Shown piece by piece: positions 49,686-58,342 of a stretch of 64,000 nucleotides of DNA. The notes under the pieces are model-generated. The model was not told the DNA's origin. It worked only from the letters and a program-made list of their open reading frames with translations, and did not search any database. Each line of letters begins with the position of its first letter. Positions within the stretch are counted from its first letter, which is position 1. Made by a program: the position numbers and the translations under genes. The DNA is from Oscillospiraceae bacterium. Its GTDB lineage: Bacteria; Bacillota; Clostridia; Oscillospirales; Ruminococcaceae. The DNA is taken from the NCBI GenBank assembly GCA_012520915.1, contig JAAYNJ010000027.1:1-64000 (forward strand), given 5' to 3'.

Positions 49686-52600
49686 AGATGAATATTTTAC
49701 CTATAATTGAAAACAGCGAGAGTTTTTTGACAATAGCGGCGGCAGTGGAGGAGAATAAAAATTCAGTTCTTTTGGGCGCACATTCCATTCACAGAGCCCT
49801 CTATGCAGCAGCAATAGCAAACTTTCTGAACAGACCTGTAATTTTCATCACTGCAACAGACGCCGAAGCGGCAAGGGCATGCGATGATATCTCGAACATG
49901 ACCTCATCAAAAGCGGAACATCTCCTGCCGAGAGACTTTGTATTCCTGGATGTCGCGGGCAGTTCGCATGATGTCGAAACCGACAGATTGGCAATATTCG
50001 GAAAAATGTTGTCGAATAAAGCGAAAGTCCTTTGTTGTTCCGTCGAAGCTTACCTGCAAAACACCATTCCTAATACCGACTATTCCGATCTTTCCGTTAA
50101 TTTTTGTGTTAATCAAAAAGTAAGTCTAAGTGATCTAACCTCAAAACTTCTCGCATCCGGATATACGCGAAGCTCAAGAGTTGAGGGTCGCGGTCAATTT
50201 TCCGTAAGAGGCGGAATTGCAGACATTTTCCCGACAGCTGAAGAGTATCCCGTAAGGATGGAGTTTTTTGGAGATGTCATTGAAGAAATGACCTTTTTTG
50301 ATGTCGACAACCAGCGAAGCATCAAAAAAATAAGGTCGTTTTTGTTGACTCCGGCAAGAGAGGTGATTTTAGGAAACCGCAAAAAATCTCTTGAAATCTT
50401 AAAAGCCGAACTCAAAAAGACAACCTCCCCCATACGTAAAAAGGCTGTTTTAAGGGATATAGAACTTTTAGAAAGCGGAATTACGCCCCCGTCCACCGAT
50501 AGATACCTTCCCGTCTGTTACGAAAAACCCGGGCGCGTGTCGGATTATTTCGATAATCCCGTAACCATGTTGTGCGATCCTTCAGCGATTAAAGACAGGG
50601 TTGCAACACTGGAAACAACACATTGGCAGGATATCGAGTCGTTAAAAGAGGAAGGATTAGTAGTCGGCAAGCCGGGTGATTATTATTCCCTCTATGAACC
50701 CGAAAAGTTGGAAGGTCCCGTTGTATTTGCAGATATTTTTGCGAGAAGCGGATTTTACAGCAGTTCAAAAGCAATAGCAAATATCAACGCTCTGACAATT
50801 CCCAATTTTATCGGAGACACCTCGGGCCTGTTGGATGAAATCAAATCCACCCTTACAAGAGGATTTCGATGCGCCGTTTTGGTTCCTACGCAAAAAGCCG
50901 CGAAAAACCTCATTGCCGATCTCCTGGCGCAGGGGATAACGGCTCACAGCAGCAGGAAAAATGTTCTTTTGGAAAAAACCGTATATGTCGGCGTCGGTCA
51001 TACCAGTTTCGGGTTTGAAATCCCGTCACTGAGATTTGTGCTCTTATCGGGAAAGAAGTCTTTACAAAGAGACAAAAAGAAGGCTGATCGTGTTAAGCGA
51101 GGCGGGGGATTCGGAAGCCTCGAGGATCTTCACAAAGGGGATTATGTTGTCCACATAAACCACGGTATAGGTATATACGACGGGATTCACCGCATTGACC
51201 ATCACGGCCTCGTCAGGGATTATATAAAAATAAACTACAGGGGTTCGGACACACTCTATCTGCCGGTAACACAGCTCGATATGGTGACTCAGTATATCAC
51301 ACCGAAAAATGCCGAGAAGGTGTCGCTGGCAAAGTTAAATTCCGGAGAATGGCAGAGGCTCAAACAGAGTGTTTACCGTTCGGCAAGAGAGATGGCAAAG
51401 GAGCTCATAGCGCTTTATTCCGAAAGGGAAAAAGCCAAAGGCATCGTTTTCTCTCAGGACGGGGAGTTGCAGAAGGACTTTGAAGCGAGGTTCATATATG
51501 AAGAGACCGAAGACCAGTTAAAGGCTTCGGGGGAAATAAAAAGGGATATGGAATCTACTGTCCCCATGGACAGACTTTTATGCGGGGATGTCGGTGTAGG
51601 CAAAACAGAGGTTGCAATACGAGGTGCATTTAAATGTGTCGCCGACGGATACCAATGCGCGGTATTGGTGCCCACCACTATTCTTGCCTGGCAACACTAC
51701 GGCACGTTTTCCGAGAGATTTGAATCGTATCCCATAAAGATAGCCATGTTGTCCCGATTTTCGACCAGAGCTGAAATAACACAAACAATCAAGGGAATAA
51801 AAGACGGCAGTGTGGATATAGTTATCGGCACCCACCGTTTGATACAGAAGGATGTCTCCTTCAAAAACCTCGGCCTTTTAATAGTGGATGAGGAACAGCG
51901 CTTCGGTGTCGCACATAAGGAAAGGTTAAAGCAACAGTTTTTAGGCGTCGATGTCCTCACAATATCCGCCACGCCAATCCCGAGAACACTCAACATGGCG
52001 CTTTCGGGTCTCAGAGATATGTCGGTGATAGAAGACCCTCCGGAAAACAGGTATCCCGTCCAGACTTTGGTTCTGGAATATGACGAAGGGGTAATTCTTG
52101 ACGCAATAAACAGAGAAATTTCAAGGGGCGGGCAGGTTTATTATCTCCACAACCGGGTTGAAACGATAGAAAAAGTGGCGGCAAGGCTTGCGGAACTTCT
52201 TCCCGATGTCAATATTGAGGTGGGACACGGAAAGATGAGCGAGGACAGTCTTTCAAGAGTATGGAGGAGAATGCAGTCGGGGGAGGTGGACATACTTGTA
52301 AGCACTACAATTATTGAAACCGGCGTCGATGTTCCCAATTGCAACACTCTTATAGTCGAGCATGCAGATAAATTAGGGCTCTCCCAGTTATATCAGATCA
52401 GGGGTCGCGTGGGCCGGAGCAACAGAAGAGCGTATGCCTACTTCACCTTCGACAGGGATCTTGTACTGACCGAACAAGCTTCCAAAAGACTGTCTGCAAT
52501 AAGGGACTTTACGAGTTTCGGCAGCGGACTCAAAATCGCAATGAGGGACCTGCAGATTAGAGGTGCCGGCAGCGTACTTTCATCCAGGCAGAGCGGTCAC

Positions 52601-53134
52601 ATGCAGGCAGTCGGTTACAATGCATATATAGAGATTTTAAATGACGCCATAGACGACGAAAAGGGTGTAACAAAAAAGAAAAAGGTCGAAGAATGTCTCA
52701 TAGATATTAAGGTCGATGCCTACATACCGGAAAAATATATTTCAGACTCGGAAAGCAGAATAGAGGTTTACAAGAGGATTGCCGATATACAGGAAAAGCC
52801 GGACGCGGACGATGTCCTGGACGAACTAAAAGACAGATTCGGAGCCGTTCCCAACAGCGTGGCAGGTTTGGTTTCGGTGTCTCTTTTGAGGAAATCCGCA
52901 CAGAATCTCGGGATTTACGAAATCTCTCAACGCGACGACAATATATACCTATATACCGACAGCATTGAACCTGCAGCCGTAAATATGCTGATAAACTCTA
53001 AAAAGAGATGGATTAAAATAAACTCAAAAGGCAAGAGCAATATTCAGATAAGAATCGAAAAGGGCGAACAGCCTATAGATGTTCTGGATGAAACGCTTTC
53101 CATAATGTGGGAATATCTTCAAAACTTGACTTGA
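49682..53134 (+). CDS. mfd: Transcription-repair coupling factor
   Basis: An 1150-residue Mfd that removes stalled RNA polymerase and recruits UvrA. Order: UvrB-like N-terminal domains (~1-350), a linker, the RNA-polymerase-interacting domain (~480-540, with GDYVVHINHGIGIY), RecG-like helicase domains (~590-950) with Walker A GDVGVGKTE, DEEQRFG and later VGRSNRRAYAYF, and a C-terminal autoinhibitory domain (~990-1100). Full family length, no break. ATG overlaps the pth stop; a second ATG two codons on is possible. Confidence 0.98.
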   Translation: MKMNILPIIENSESFLTIAAAVEENKNSVLLGAHSIHRALYAAAIANFLNRPVIFITATDAEAARACDDISNMTSSKAEHLLPRDFVFLDVAGSSHDVETDRLAIFGKMLSNKAKVLCCSVEAYLQNTIPNTDYSDLSVNFCVNQKVSLSDLTSKLLASGYTRSSRVEGRGQFSVRGGIADIFPTAEEYPVRMEFFGDVIEEMTFFDVDNQRSIKKIRSFLLTPAREVILGNRKKSLEILKAELKKTTSPIRKKAVLRDIELLESGITPPSTDRYLPVCYEKPGRVSDYFDNPVTMLCDPSAIKDRVATLETTHWQDIESLKEEGLVVGKPGDYYSLYEPEKLEGPVVFADIFARSGFYSSSKAIANINALTIPNFIGDTSGLLDEIKSTLTRGFRCAVLVPTQKAAKNLIADLLAQGITAHSSRKNVLLEKTVYVGVGHTSFGFEIPSLRFVLLSGKKSLQRDKKKADRVKRGGGFGSLEDLHKGDYVVHINHGIGIYDGIHRIDHHGLVRDYIKINYRGSDTLYLPVTQLDMVTQYITPKNAEKVSLAKLNSGEWQRLKQSVYRSAREMAKELIALYSEREKAKGIVFSQDGELQKDFEARFIYEETEDQLKASGEIKRDMESTVPMDRLLCGDVGVGKTEVAIRGAFKCVADGYQCAVLVPTTILAWQHYGTFSERFESYPIKIAMLSRFSTRAEITQTIKGIKDGSVDIVIGTHRLIQKDVSFKNLGLLIVDEEQRFGVAHKERLKQQFLGVDVLTISATPIPRTLNMALSGLRDMSVIEDPPENRYPVQTLVLEYDEGVILDAINREISRGGQVYYLHNRVETIEKVAARLAELLPDVNIEVGHGKMSEDSLSRVWRRMQSGEVDILVSTTIIETGVDVPNCNTLIVEHADKLGLSQLYQIRGRVGRSNRRAYAYFTFDRDLVLTEQASKRLSAIRDFTSFGSGLKIAMRDLQIRGAGSVLSSRQSGHMQAVGYNAYIEILNDAIDDEKGVTKKKKVEECLIDIKVDAYIPEKYISDSESRIEVYKRIADIQEKPDADDVLDELKDRFGAVPNSVAGLVSVSLLRKSAQNLGIYEISQRDDNIYLYTDSIEPAAVNMLINSKKRWIKINSKGKSNIQIRIEKGEQPIDVLDETLSIMWEYLQNLT

Positions 53135-53159
53135 TGTAGGTCCGGATATAAAGTATAAT
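53131..53159 (+). promoter_or_regulatory. Promoter of the PrsA/SurA-like gene
   Basis: TTGATG (53131-53136), 17 bases, perfect TATAAT (53154-53159), beginning at the last codon of mfd. Confidence 0.65.
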
Positions 53160-53247
53160 TCGTTAATAATTTCACCGCACTTATCGGAATATCGGAAACA
53201 ATTATTCCGAATAAATATTTTATCAAACATATTACAGAGGAAAATCA

Positions 53248-54324
53248 ATGAAAAAAATTACAGTTTTGATAGTCATTTTGCTTATTTTTTCACTATCCGT
53301 TTCCGGATGCTACAACCCGAAAACCGTGATGGTCATAGATGACTATGAAATAACTGCAGGCACATATCTTTTGCTTCAACTAAGATCGGCACTGGATGCT
53401 GCCGGAAGATTTCCGACGGGAGAAAATATCAAGCTCCTCTTTGACGAGGAGATAGACGGTGTCGACTTTAGAGAGTGGATAAAGGAAGAAACACTCCGTC
53501 ATTTAAAGGATTATGTATTTATTGAAAGGGAGTTTGAAAACAAAGGGCTGACTATTGACAAGACCCTCATGCTTACCTACGAATACGGAATTCAAAACGA
53601 TTGGAAGGCATATTCCGGAATGTATCTAAACAACGGCATATCATATACTTCACTTTATAAACTCACGGAAAACCAGGTAAAAAGACTCCAGCTGTTCGAT
53701 TCCATTTATGTCGATGAAGGCGCTGAAAAAAAGGTGGGCGACGACGAAATAAAGGAATATTTTGTAAAGAATTACGGATACATGGATTCCATAAGAATAC
53801 GTTTCACCGATGAAGCGGGGAATCCCCTGCCGGATGAAAAAAAAGCTGAAATCATCGAATGGGCAAAAAGCACTGCTGAAAAGATCAATTCGGAATATCC
53901 GGAAGATTCCGAAACATCTGAAATCGAGTCGGTGTTCGAACTGTATCTCGATTACGCCTACCCCGACCGGACACTGAACGAAACGGAAATCCAGGATTTG
54001 AGAGACAATATGCTTTCAAAATCGATGCCGGTCAGCAGTTCTTCTGCAAACTACGAAAAAGCACTCATCGATAAATTTTTAGATACGGAAGATAATGTCG
54101 TTACAGCATTTGAAGGAAGTTCTTCGATCTATATATTTAAAAGATCTCCGATGCTTGTAAGCGGCGATGAATATAAGAATTATTCTCAGGAGATTATTCA
54201 GATAATCAGAGCTGACGAATTCGAAGAATATGTAAAAAAAGGTTCCGAGAACTATATTGTTGACGCCGATGAAAAGGCAAAAAACTACTACAATATTGAC
54301 AAGATAAACCTATACGGCAATTAG
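53248..54324 (+). CDS. Lipoprotein resembling PrsA/SurA-type foldases
   Basis: A 358-residue lipoprotein with a typical signal and SVSGC lipobox (Cys ~22). The mature N-terminal part (MVIDDYEITAGTYLLLQLRSALDAA) has the pattern of SurA/PrsA N-terminal domains. A DDEIKEYFVKNYGYMDSIRIRFTDE segment (~165) resembles the entry to a parvulin domain, but the usual parvulin core motifs are not evident. The parvulin part may be degenerate or replaced. It lies after mfd, where many Firmicutes carry a PrsA-like gene, and has its own promoter and AGAGGA site. Likely a protein-folding helper outside the membrane. Confidence 0.6.
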   Translation: MKKITVLIVILLIFSLSVSGCYNPKTVMVIDDYEITAGTYLLLQLRSALDAAGRFPTGENIKLLFDEEIDGVDFREWIKEETLRHLKDYVFIEREFENKGLTIDKTLMLTYEYGIQNDWKAYSGMYLNNGISYTSLYKLTENQVKRLQLFDSIYVDEGAEKKVGDDEIKEYFVKNYGYMDSIRIRFTDEAGNPLPDEKKAEIIEWAKSTAEKINSEYPEDSETSEIESVFELYLDYAYPDRTLNETEIQDLRDNMLSKSMPVSSSSANYEKALIDKFLDTEDNVVTAFEGSSSIYIFKRSPMLVSGDEYKNYSQEIIQIIRADEFEEYVKKGSENYIVDADEKAKNYYNIDKINLYGN

Positions 54325-54338
54325 TTTGTAAAAAATAA

Positions 54339-54372
54339 AAAACAACGGGTTTTAATCGGCCCGTTGTTTTTT
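54339..54372. terminator. Bidirectional terminator
   Basis: Stem AAACAACGGG/CCCGTTGTTT with a 10-base loop and a long T-run, between the convergent foldase-like and riboflavin kinase genes. Confidence 0.88.
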
Positions 54373-54386
54373 TGTGTATTTTCGGT

Positions 54387-54797
54387 CTATAGCAAATCTT
54401 CGTGTTTATTAAAAAACAGTTTTACCGAAGCTTTATCCTTTTCTATCTGCTCCGCAAGAGCATCCAGAGATTCAAACTTTATTGTTTCTCTGATTTTTTC
54501 AAATAACCGAAGTTCCACCGATTCACCGTATATATCCTTGTCAAAATCCAACAAGTGGGTCTCAATCGATATGTCCCTCTTATCGTCGACAGTCGGCCGA
54601 TTTCCGACATTTGTTATGCCCTTATACCACTCTCTGTTCCAAAGCAATACGGATATATAAACCCCGTTGGGAGGTAAGGATTTTAAATCCTTTATATCCA
54701 TATTTGCTGTGGGAAAGCCGGCCGCAGTTCCGATTTTCTTTCCCTTAATGATTTTGCCGGATAATGTATATGTAGGTTTTCCGGATATAATGTTCAT
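54387..54797 (-). CDS. Stand-alone riboflavin kinase
   Basis: A 136-residue protein matching only the C-terminal flavokinase domain of bifunctional RibF/RibC. It has GKIIKGKKIGTAAGFPTANM (the nucleotide/FMN loop with the PTAN motif), PPNGVYISVL, ITNVGNRPTVDD and the catalytic-region IETHLLDFDKDIYG. It should phosphorylate riboflavin to FMN. The FAD-synthetase half is absent. I start at ATG 54797 with GGGAG before it; an in-frame GTG at 54809 overlaps the upstream stop. Second gene of the FMN-riboswitch operon. Confidence 0.88.
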   Translation of the reverse strand: MNIISGKPTYTLSGKIIKGKKIGTAAGFPTANMDIKDLKSLPPNGVYISVLLWNREWYKGITNVGNRPTVDDKRDISIETHLLDFDKDIYGESVELRLFEKIRETIKFESLDALAEQIEKDKASVKLFFNKHEDLL

Positions 54798-54808
54798 ATT
54801 TTCTCCCA

Positions 54809-55456
54809 CTAAATTATCCCGTTAATTGACAAAACCACCAGAACGCAGGTCACGATAACGGCTAGCGAAACAGCGATAAGCGGAATATTTGTCTTTCTCT
54901 TTGCGGATTCATCTTCTTTCGGAATTAATCTCGCTTTTCTAAGACCCTCGATAACAGGTTTGTATAGGAGGAATGTGAACGCGGAATTCAGCCCGCCCTT
55001 TAAAAGGTTAAAAGGCAGAATTGCACTGAAGATCAGTGCCACCACATCTTTCCTTGGGATTTTCATATACAATGGGGTTATTATGTAGTTCCACAGCAAC
55101 ATTGTTACCACCATAGCAACATACCCCGTAACTATTCCCGCAACGGCTCCCCCCAATGTTCTCTTTCTCTTGTAGATAACTGCCGCCGTGCAGGCAAAAG
55201 CGCAGGTCGAAATGACATTCATTAGAAGACCTATTATTCCCGTATCGCTTATTGTAAACATCTCGAGCAGGGATGTTGCCACCGAAACGGTGAGAGCCGT
55301 TATCGGTCCCATTATCAATCCGCTCAATGTAATAATTATGTCTTTGGGCTCGTATTTCAAAAACAAAACTATCGGAATTCTTCCAACCGCTACCGCAACG
55401 TATGCCAATGCTATGAACATCGAGGTTAATGTAATTTTTTTTGTTTTTCCGCTCAT
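54809..55456 (-). CDS. ECF transporter S component, riboflavin type (RibU-like)
   Basis: A 215-residue membrane protein with about six helices, the substrate-binding S component of an energy-coupling-factor transporter. KKITLTSMFIALAYVAVAVGRIPIVLFLKYEPKDIIITLSG follows the pattern of RibU-type proteins. Riboflavin is the likely substrate because an FMN riboswitch precedes it and riboflavin kinase follows. The shared EcfA/A'/T module is not in this window. Start ATG 55456 has GGAGG; a longer frame would run through the riboswitch terminator. Confidence 0.88.
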   Translation of the reverse strand: MSGKTKKITLTSMFIALAYVAVAVGRIPIVLFLKYEPKDIIITLSGLIMGPITALTVSVATSLLEMFTISDTGIIGLLMNVISTCAFACTAAVIYKRKRTLGGAVAGIVTGYVAMVVTMLLWNYIITPLYMKIPRKDVVALIFSAILPFNLLKGGLNSAFTFLLYKPVIEGLRKARLIPKEDESAKRKTNIPLIAVSLAVIVTCVLVVLSINGII

Positions 55457-55474
55457 CTTTCCTCCAGCTAATGC

Positions 55475-55507
55475 AAAAAACCCGAAGGTCAAAATATCTT
55501 CGGGCTT
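55475..55507 (-). terminator. Riboswitch-controlled terminator
   Basis: On the minus strand GCCCGAAG/CTTCGGG followed by TTTTTT, between the FMN aptamer and the RibU start. It is the expression platform: FMN binding should favour termination. Confidence 0.85.
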
Positions 55508-55551
55508 TTAAGCGTTTGTCTTATTCTGAAAACACATCAAAATAAAAAATC

Positions 55552-55664
55552 TGATTTCTTCTCCCATCCAGACTCTACTGTTGGTTTTGGAATTTCACCA
55601 AATCTGCTTTAATGCTCGCGGACTCTAACCGCCAATCGGGAATTTCACCCTGCCCTGAAGAATT
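55552..55664 (-). promoter_or_regulatory. FMN riboswitch (RFN element)
   Basis: Read on the minus strand, all conserved RFN blocks are present in order: TTCAGGGCAGGGTGAAATTCC, GATTGGCGGT, AGAGTCCGCGAGC, GCAGATTTGGTGAAATTCC, ACCAACAGTAGAGTC and GGATGGGAGAAGA. It binds FMN and controls the downstream RibU-like and riboflavin kinase genes, most likely by premature termination. Confidence 0.97.
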
Positions 55665-55684
55665 TTATATTTTATTGTGAATGT

Positions 55685-55713
55685 ATTATACACCTTTAAT
55701 TTCTATATTAAAA
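55685..55713 (-). promoter_or_regulatory. Promoter of the FMN riboswitch operon
   Basis: On the minus strand TTTTAA (55708-55713), 17 bases, perfect TATAAT (55685-55690), with the start just before the aptamer. Confidence 0.6.
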
Positions 55714-55732
55714 GCGGTTTGTTCGTGTCTGT

Positions 55733-56749
55733 TTAATACTCATCCTCCAGTATTTCTTTGAATTTAGGCACAATCCCGATTTTTTCAGGACCGAGGTGTC
55801 TGTAATTCTGGCACATGTCGTAACCGGGAATGGTATTTGCTTCAATTAAAACCGGTCCTTTATCGGTAATCGCAACATCCCAACCGACGTATCTGATTTT
55901 CGGAAACACCTTCGATGCAGCCACCACCATTTCTACTGCTTCATCATAAAAAGGAATCTTAAAACCTTTAAACTCAATTTTGCTGAAAGGGTGTCTTTCA
56001 TAATAAAGTCCGGTTTCATCCTGGTATGCCTCGGCGGTTATCGTTCCGGTGTCATTAACAGGACAATACATTCCTCCGCTCGAAATGTTGTCAACATGTT
56101 TCATACCGTCGCTCATGCGTATTAAGGAATAGATCGGGTAGGTTTTATCATCTTTAATTAAGGTGGCAATCCTCAGCGAATTGACAGAACTTTCAACAAG
56201 CCGATTCATTTCTGCATGTTGGCTTATCGCTTCTTCAACGAGGACACAGCCGTCTTTTATCAGTTCTTTATAAACGGCGCCGAAATCGGAAATTTCCGAT
56301 ACGACTATTTTTTTTATTCCTTTTCCGCCGTAATCATCGATTTTTTTTGCAAAAACCGCATTTTTTCTCAAGCAAAATTCTTTAAAATCCTCGGCGGCCG
56401 CGTTTCTCAGATCAATATATTCCCTTCCGAGGAATTTTTTAAAATTATTGTTGAACTCCACCTTGTTCTCAAAAAGATATCGTGATTTTTCGGGGTTGAG
56501 CCGTCTGACAAGTTCCAGATTTTTGTTCATGTTCATGAAGGTGCGCCGTTTTTCCTTCGCAAGATGCGTAAATCCGAAGGTCAAATAATCAAAATAGCCT
56601 ATACCGTAATTCAGATAACTGTTTATCATGTCGGCTGCGATTAAAAATTTGCCCTTTCCCGATTCCTGCGCCACCCTGTCTATACACATCGAGAACCTTC
56701 CAAGATCTATGGACGCTATTCTGCTGAGCGTATTTTTAAGTTTTTTCAT
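55733..56749 (-). CDS. Sugar-transfer-associated ATP-grasp protein
   Basis: A 338-residue ATP-grasp protein like those found beside polysaccharide genes (ATP-grasp of the sugar-transfer-associated type). The ATP-binding fold is seen in VFAKKIDDYGGKGIKKIVV (~130-148), VLVEEAISQH (~170), SLRIATLIKDD and the metal-binding end YVGWDVAITDKGPVLIEANTIPGYDM (~290-315). Such enzymes ligate an acid to an amine or hydroxyl; the substrate is unknown. No signal peptide. I chose ATG 56749, served by AAAGGG; TTG 56758 is too close to it. Together with the glycan genes it may modify a surface sugar. Confidence 0.78.
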   Translation of the reverse strand: MKKLKNTLSRIASIDLGRFSMCIDRVAQESGKGKFLIAADMINSYLNYGIGYFDYLTFGFTHLAKEKRRTFMNMNKNLELVRRLNPEKSRYLFENKVEFNNNFKKFLGREYIDLRNAAAEDFKEFCLRKNAVFAKKIDDYGGKGIKKIVVSEISDFGAVYKELIKDGCVLVEEAISQHAEMNRLVESSVNSLRIATLIKDDKTYPIYSLIRMSDGMKHVDNISSGGMYCPVNDTGTITAEAYQDETGLYYERHPFSKIEFKGFKIPFYDEAVEMVVAASKVFPKIRYVGWDVAITDKGPVLIEANTIPGYDMCQNYRHLGPEKIGIVPKFKEILEDEY

Positions 56750-56785
56750 CTCACTCAACCCTTTATCAAAGGCGGCCTTAAGATA

Positions 56786-58162
56786 TTAAAATATAAGGGA
56801 TTTTTCTATATAGTCCGATATTTTATCGATCGGAACCCTCTGTTGGAGCATTGTATCGCGGTCTCTCAGAGTTACACAACCGTCTTCCTCGCTGTCAAAA
56901 TCATATGTTATGCAGATTGGCGTTCCGATTTCGTCCTGTCTGCGATATCTTTTTCCTATTGACCCGCTGTCGTCGAAGTCAACCATAAACTTCTTTATCA
57001 GCGTTTTATAGATTGTATCCGCTTTATCCGAGAGCTTTTTACTGAGAGGCAGTACACACGCCTTGTAGGGAGACAAAGCCGGGTGCAGTTTAAGCACGGT
57101 TCTCATATCTCCTTCGCCGAGATCTTCCTCTTCATACGCATCAACCAAAAAGGTCAGCAGCATTCTTTCCACTCCGAGCGAGGGTTCTACGACATGGGGA
57201 ATATAGTGTTCGCCCGTTTCCTGGTCAAAATACGACATATCCTTACCGCTGTGTTCCGCATGCTGTTTCAGGTCATAATCCGTCCTGTCGGCAATTCCCC
57301 AAAGCTCACCCCAACCGAAAGGAAACAAAAACTCTATATCCGTCGTCGCATTGCTGTAGTGGGAGAGTTCTTCCGGCGAATGATCGCGCATCTTGATATT
57401 CTTCTCTTTTATCCCGAGTGAGAGCAGCCAATTCAGGCAAAACTCCCTCCAGTATTCAAACCATTCCATGTTAGTGCCGGGCTTTATAAAAAACTCGAGC
57501 TCCATCTGTTCAAATTCTCTCGTCCTGAAAATAAAGTTCCCCGGAGTTATTTCATTTCTGAAACTCTTTCCTATCTGGCCTACTCCAAACGGCAGCTTTC
57601 TTCTCGATGATCTTCTCACATTCTGAAAATTGACAAAAATACCCTGTGCCGTCTCCGGGCGCATATATATTTCGTTCCCCGCTCCTTCGGTGACACCCTG
57701 AAAAGTCCTGAACATCAGATTGAATCTTCTTATATCGGTAAAGTCCGATTCTCCGCAGTTCGGACACTTTATTTTGTTCTTCTCGATATATTCTTTCATC
57801 TCGGTCAATGACCAGCCGGCCGGATTGTCCTCGCCGAAATTTTCGATTAGAGTATCGGCTCTGTGTCTCGTGTTGCACTTCCTGCAGTCCATAAGAGGAT
57901 CGGAAAATCCGCCGACATGCCCCGAGGCAACCCAGGTCTGCGGATTCATCAATATGGCGGAGTCGAGGCCGACATTGTATTCGCTCTCCTGTACAAATTT
58001 TTTGTACCAGGCTTTCTTTACATTATTCTTCAGTTCCACTCCAAGGGGACCGTAATCCCATGTGTTTGCCAGTCCGCCGTAAATTTCACTTCCGGGAAAC
58101 ACAAATCCTCTGTTTTTACAGAGAGCAACAATCTTATCCATAGACTTGTCAGTATTTTTCAT
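56786..58162 (-). CDS. glyS: Glycyl-tRNA synthetase (alpha2 type)
   Basis: A 458-residue class II synthetase of the dimeric (eukaryote/archaea-like) type, usual in many Firmicutes. It starts with [33 protein letters not shown]. Motif 2 is [25 protein letters not shown], motif 3 is [12 protein letters not shown], and the C-terminal anticodon-binding domain is present. ATG 58162 has GGAGG 6 bases upstream. No T-box leader is visible in the ~30-base transcript leader, so control differs from many clostridial glyS genes. Confidence 0.97.
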   Translation of the reverse strand: MKNTDKSMDKIVALCKNRGFVFPGSEIYGGLANTWDYGPLGVELKNNVKKAWYKKFVQESEYNVGLDSAILMNPQTWVASGHVGGFSDPLMDCRKCNTRHRADTLIENFGEDNPAGWSLTEMKEYIEKNKIKCPNCGESDFTDIRRFNLMFRTFQGVTEGAGNEIYMRPETAQGIFVNFQNVRRSSRRKLPFGVGQIGKSFRNEITPGNFIFRTREFEQMELEFFIKPGTNMEWFEYWREFCLNWLLSLGIKEKNIKMRDHSPEELSHYSNATTDIEFLFPFGWGELWGIADRTDYDLKQHAEHSGKDMSYFDQETGEHYIPHVVEPSLGVERMLLTFLVDAYEEEDLGEGDMRTVLKLHPALSPYKACVLPLSKKLSDKADTIYKTLIKKFMVDFDDSGSIGKRYRRQDEIGTPICITYDFDSEEDGCVTLRDRDTMLQQRVPIDKISDYIEKSLIF

Positions 58163-58195
58163 CGAAACCTCCACTGCCGTATAAAATGCCTCTAC

Positions 58196-58224
58196 ATTTT
58201 AAGTCATACCCTGTCTTTATGCAA
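58196..58224 (-). promoter_or_regulatory. glyS promoter
   Basis: On the minus strand TTGCAT (58219-58224), 17 bases, TAAAAT (58196-58201). Confidence 0.65.
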
Positions 58225-58246
58225 GGGATTGCCTCTTCTCATTGCA

Positions 58247-58275
58247 TTGCTTAAAGAAAGTTGCGGCTATATAAT
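58247..58275 (+). promoter_or_regulatory. Promoter of the 58343 membrane-protein gene
   Basis: TTGCTT (58247-58252), 17 bases, perfect TATAAT (58270-58275). It is back to back with the glyS promoter. Confidence 0.7.
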
Positions 58276-58342
58276 CTATGATATAGATATTGTATCGTCC
58301 TATACCTCTTCAAAAAAATTTTTGATTTTATTCGGAGTTTAT

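Noticed and set aside
58163-58330. T-box leader for glyS
   Set aside because: No T-box sequence (TGGNACCGCG) or specifier structure is visible, and the transcript leader is only about 30 bases.
57863-58342. 160-residue N-terminal extension of the 58343 membrane protein
   Set aside because: It runs antisense through glyS and its promoter; a strong promoter and GGAG-preceded ATG define the shorter gene.
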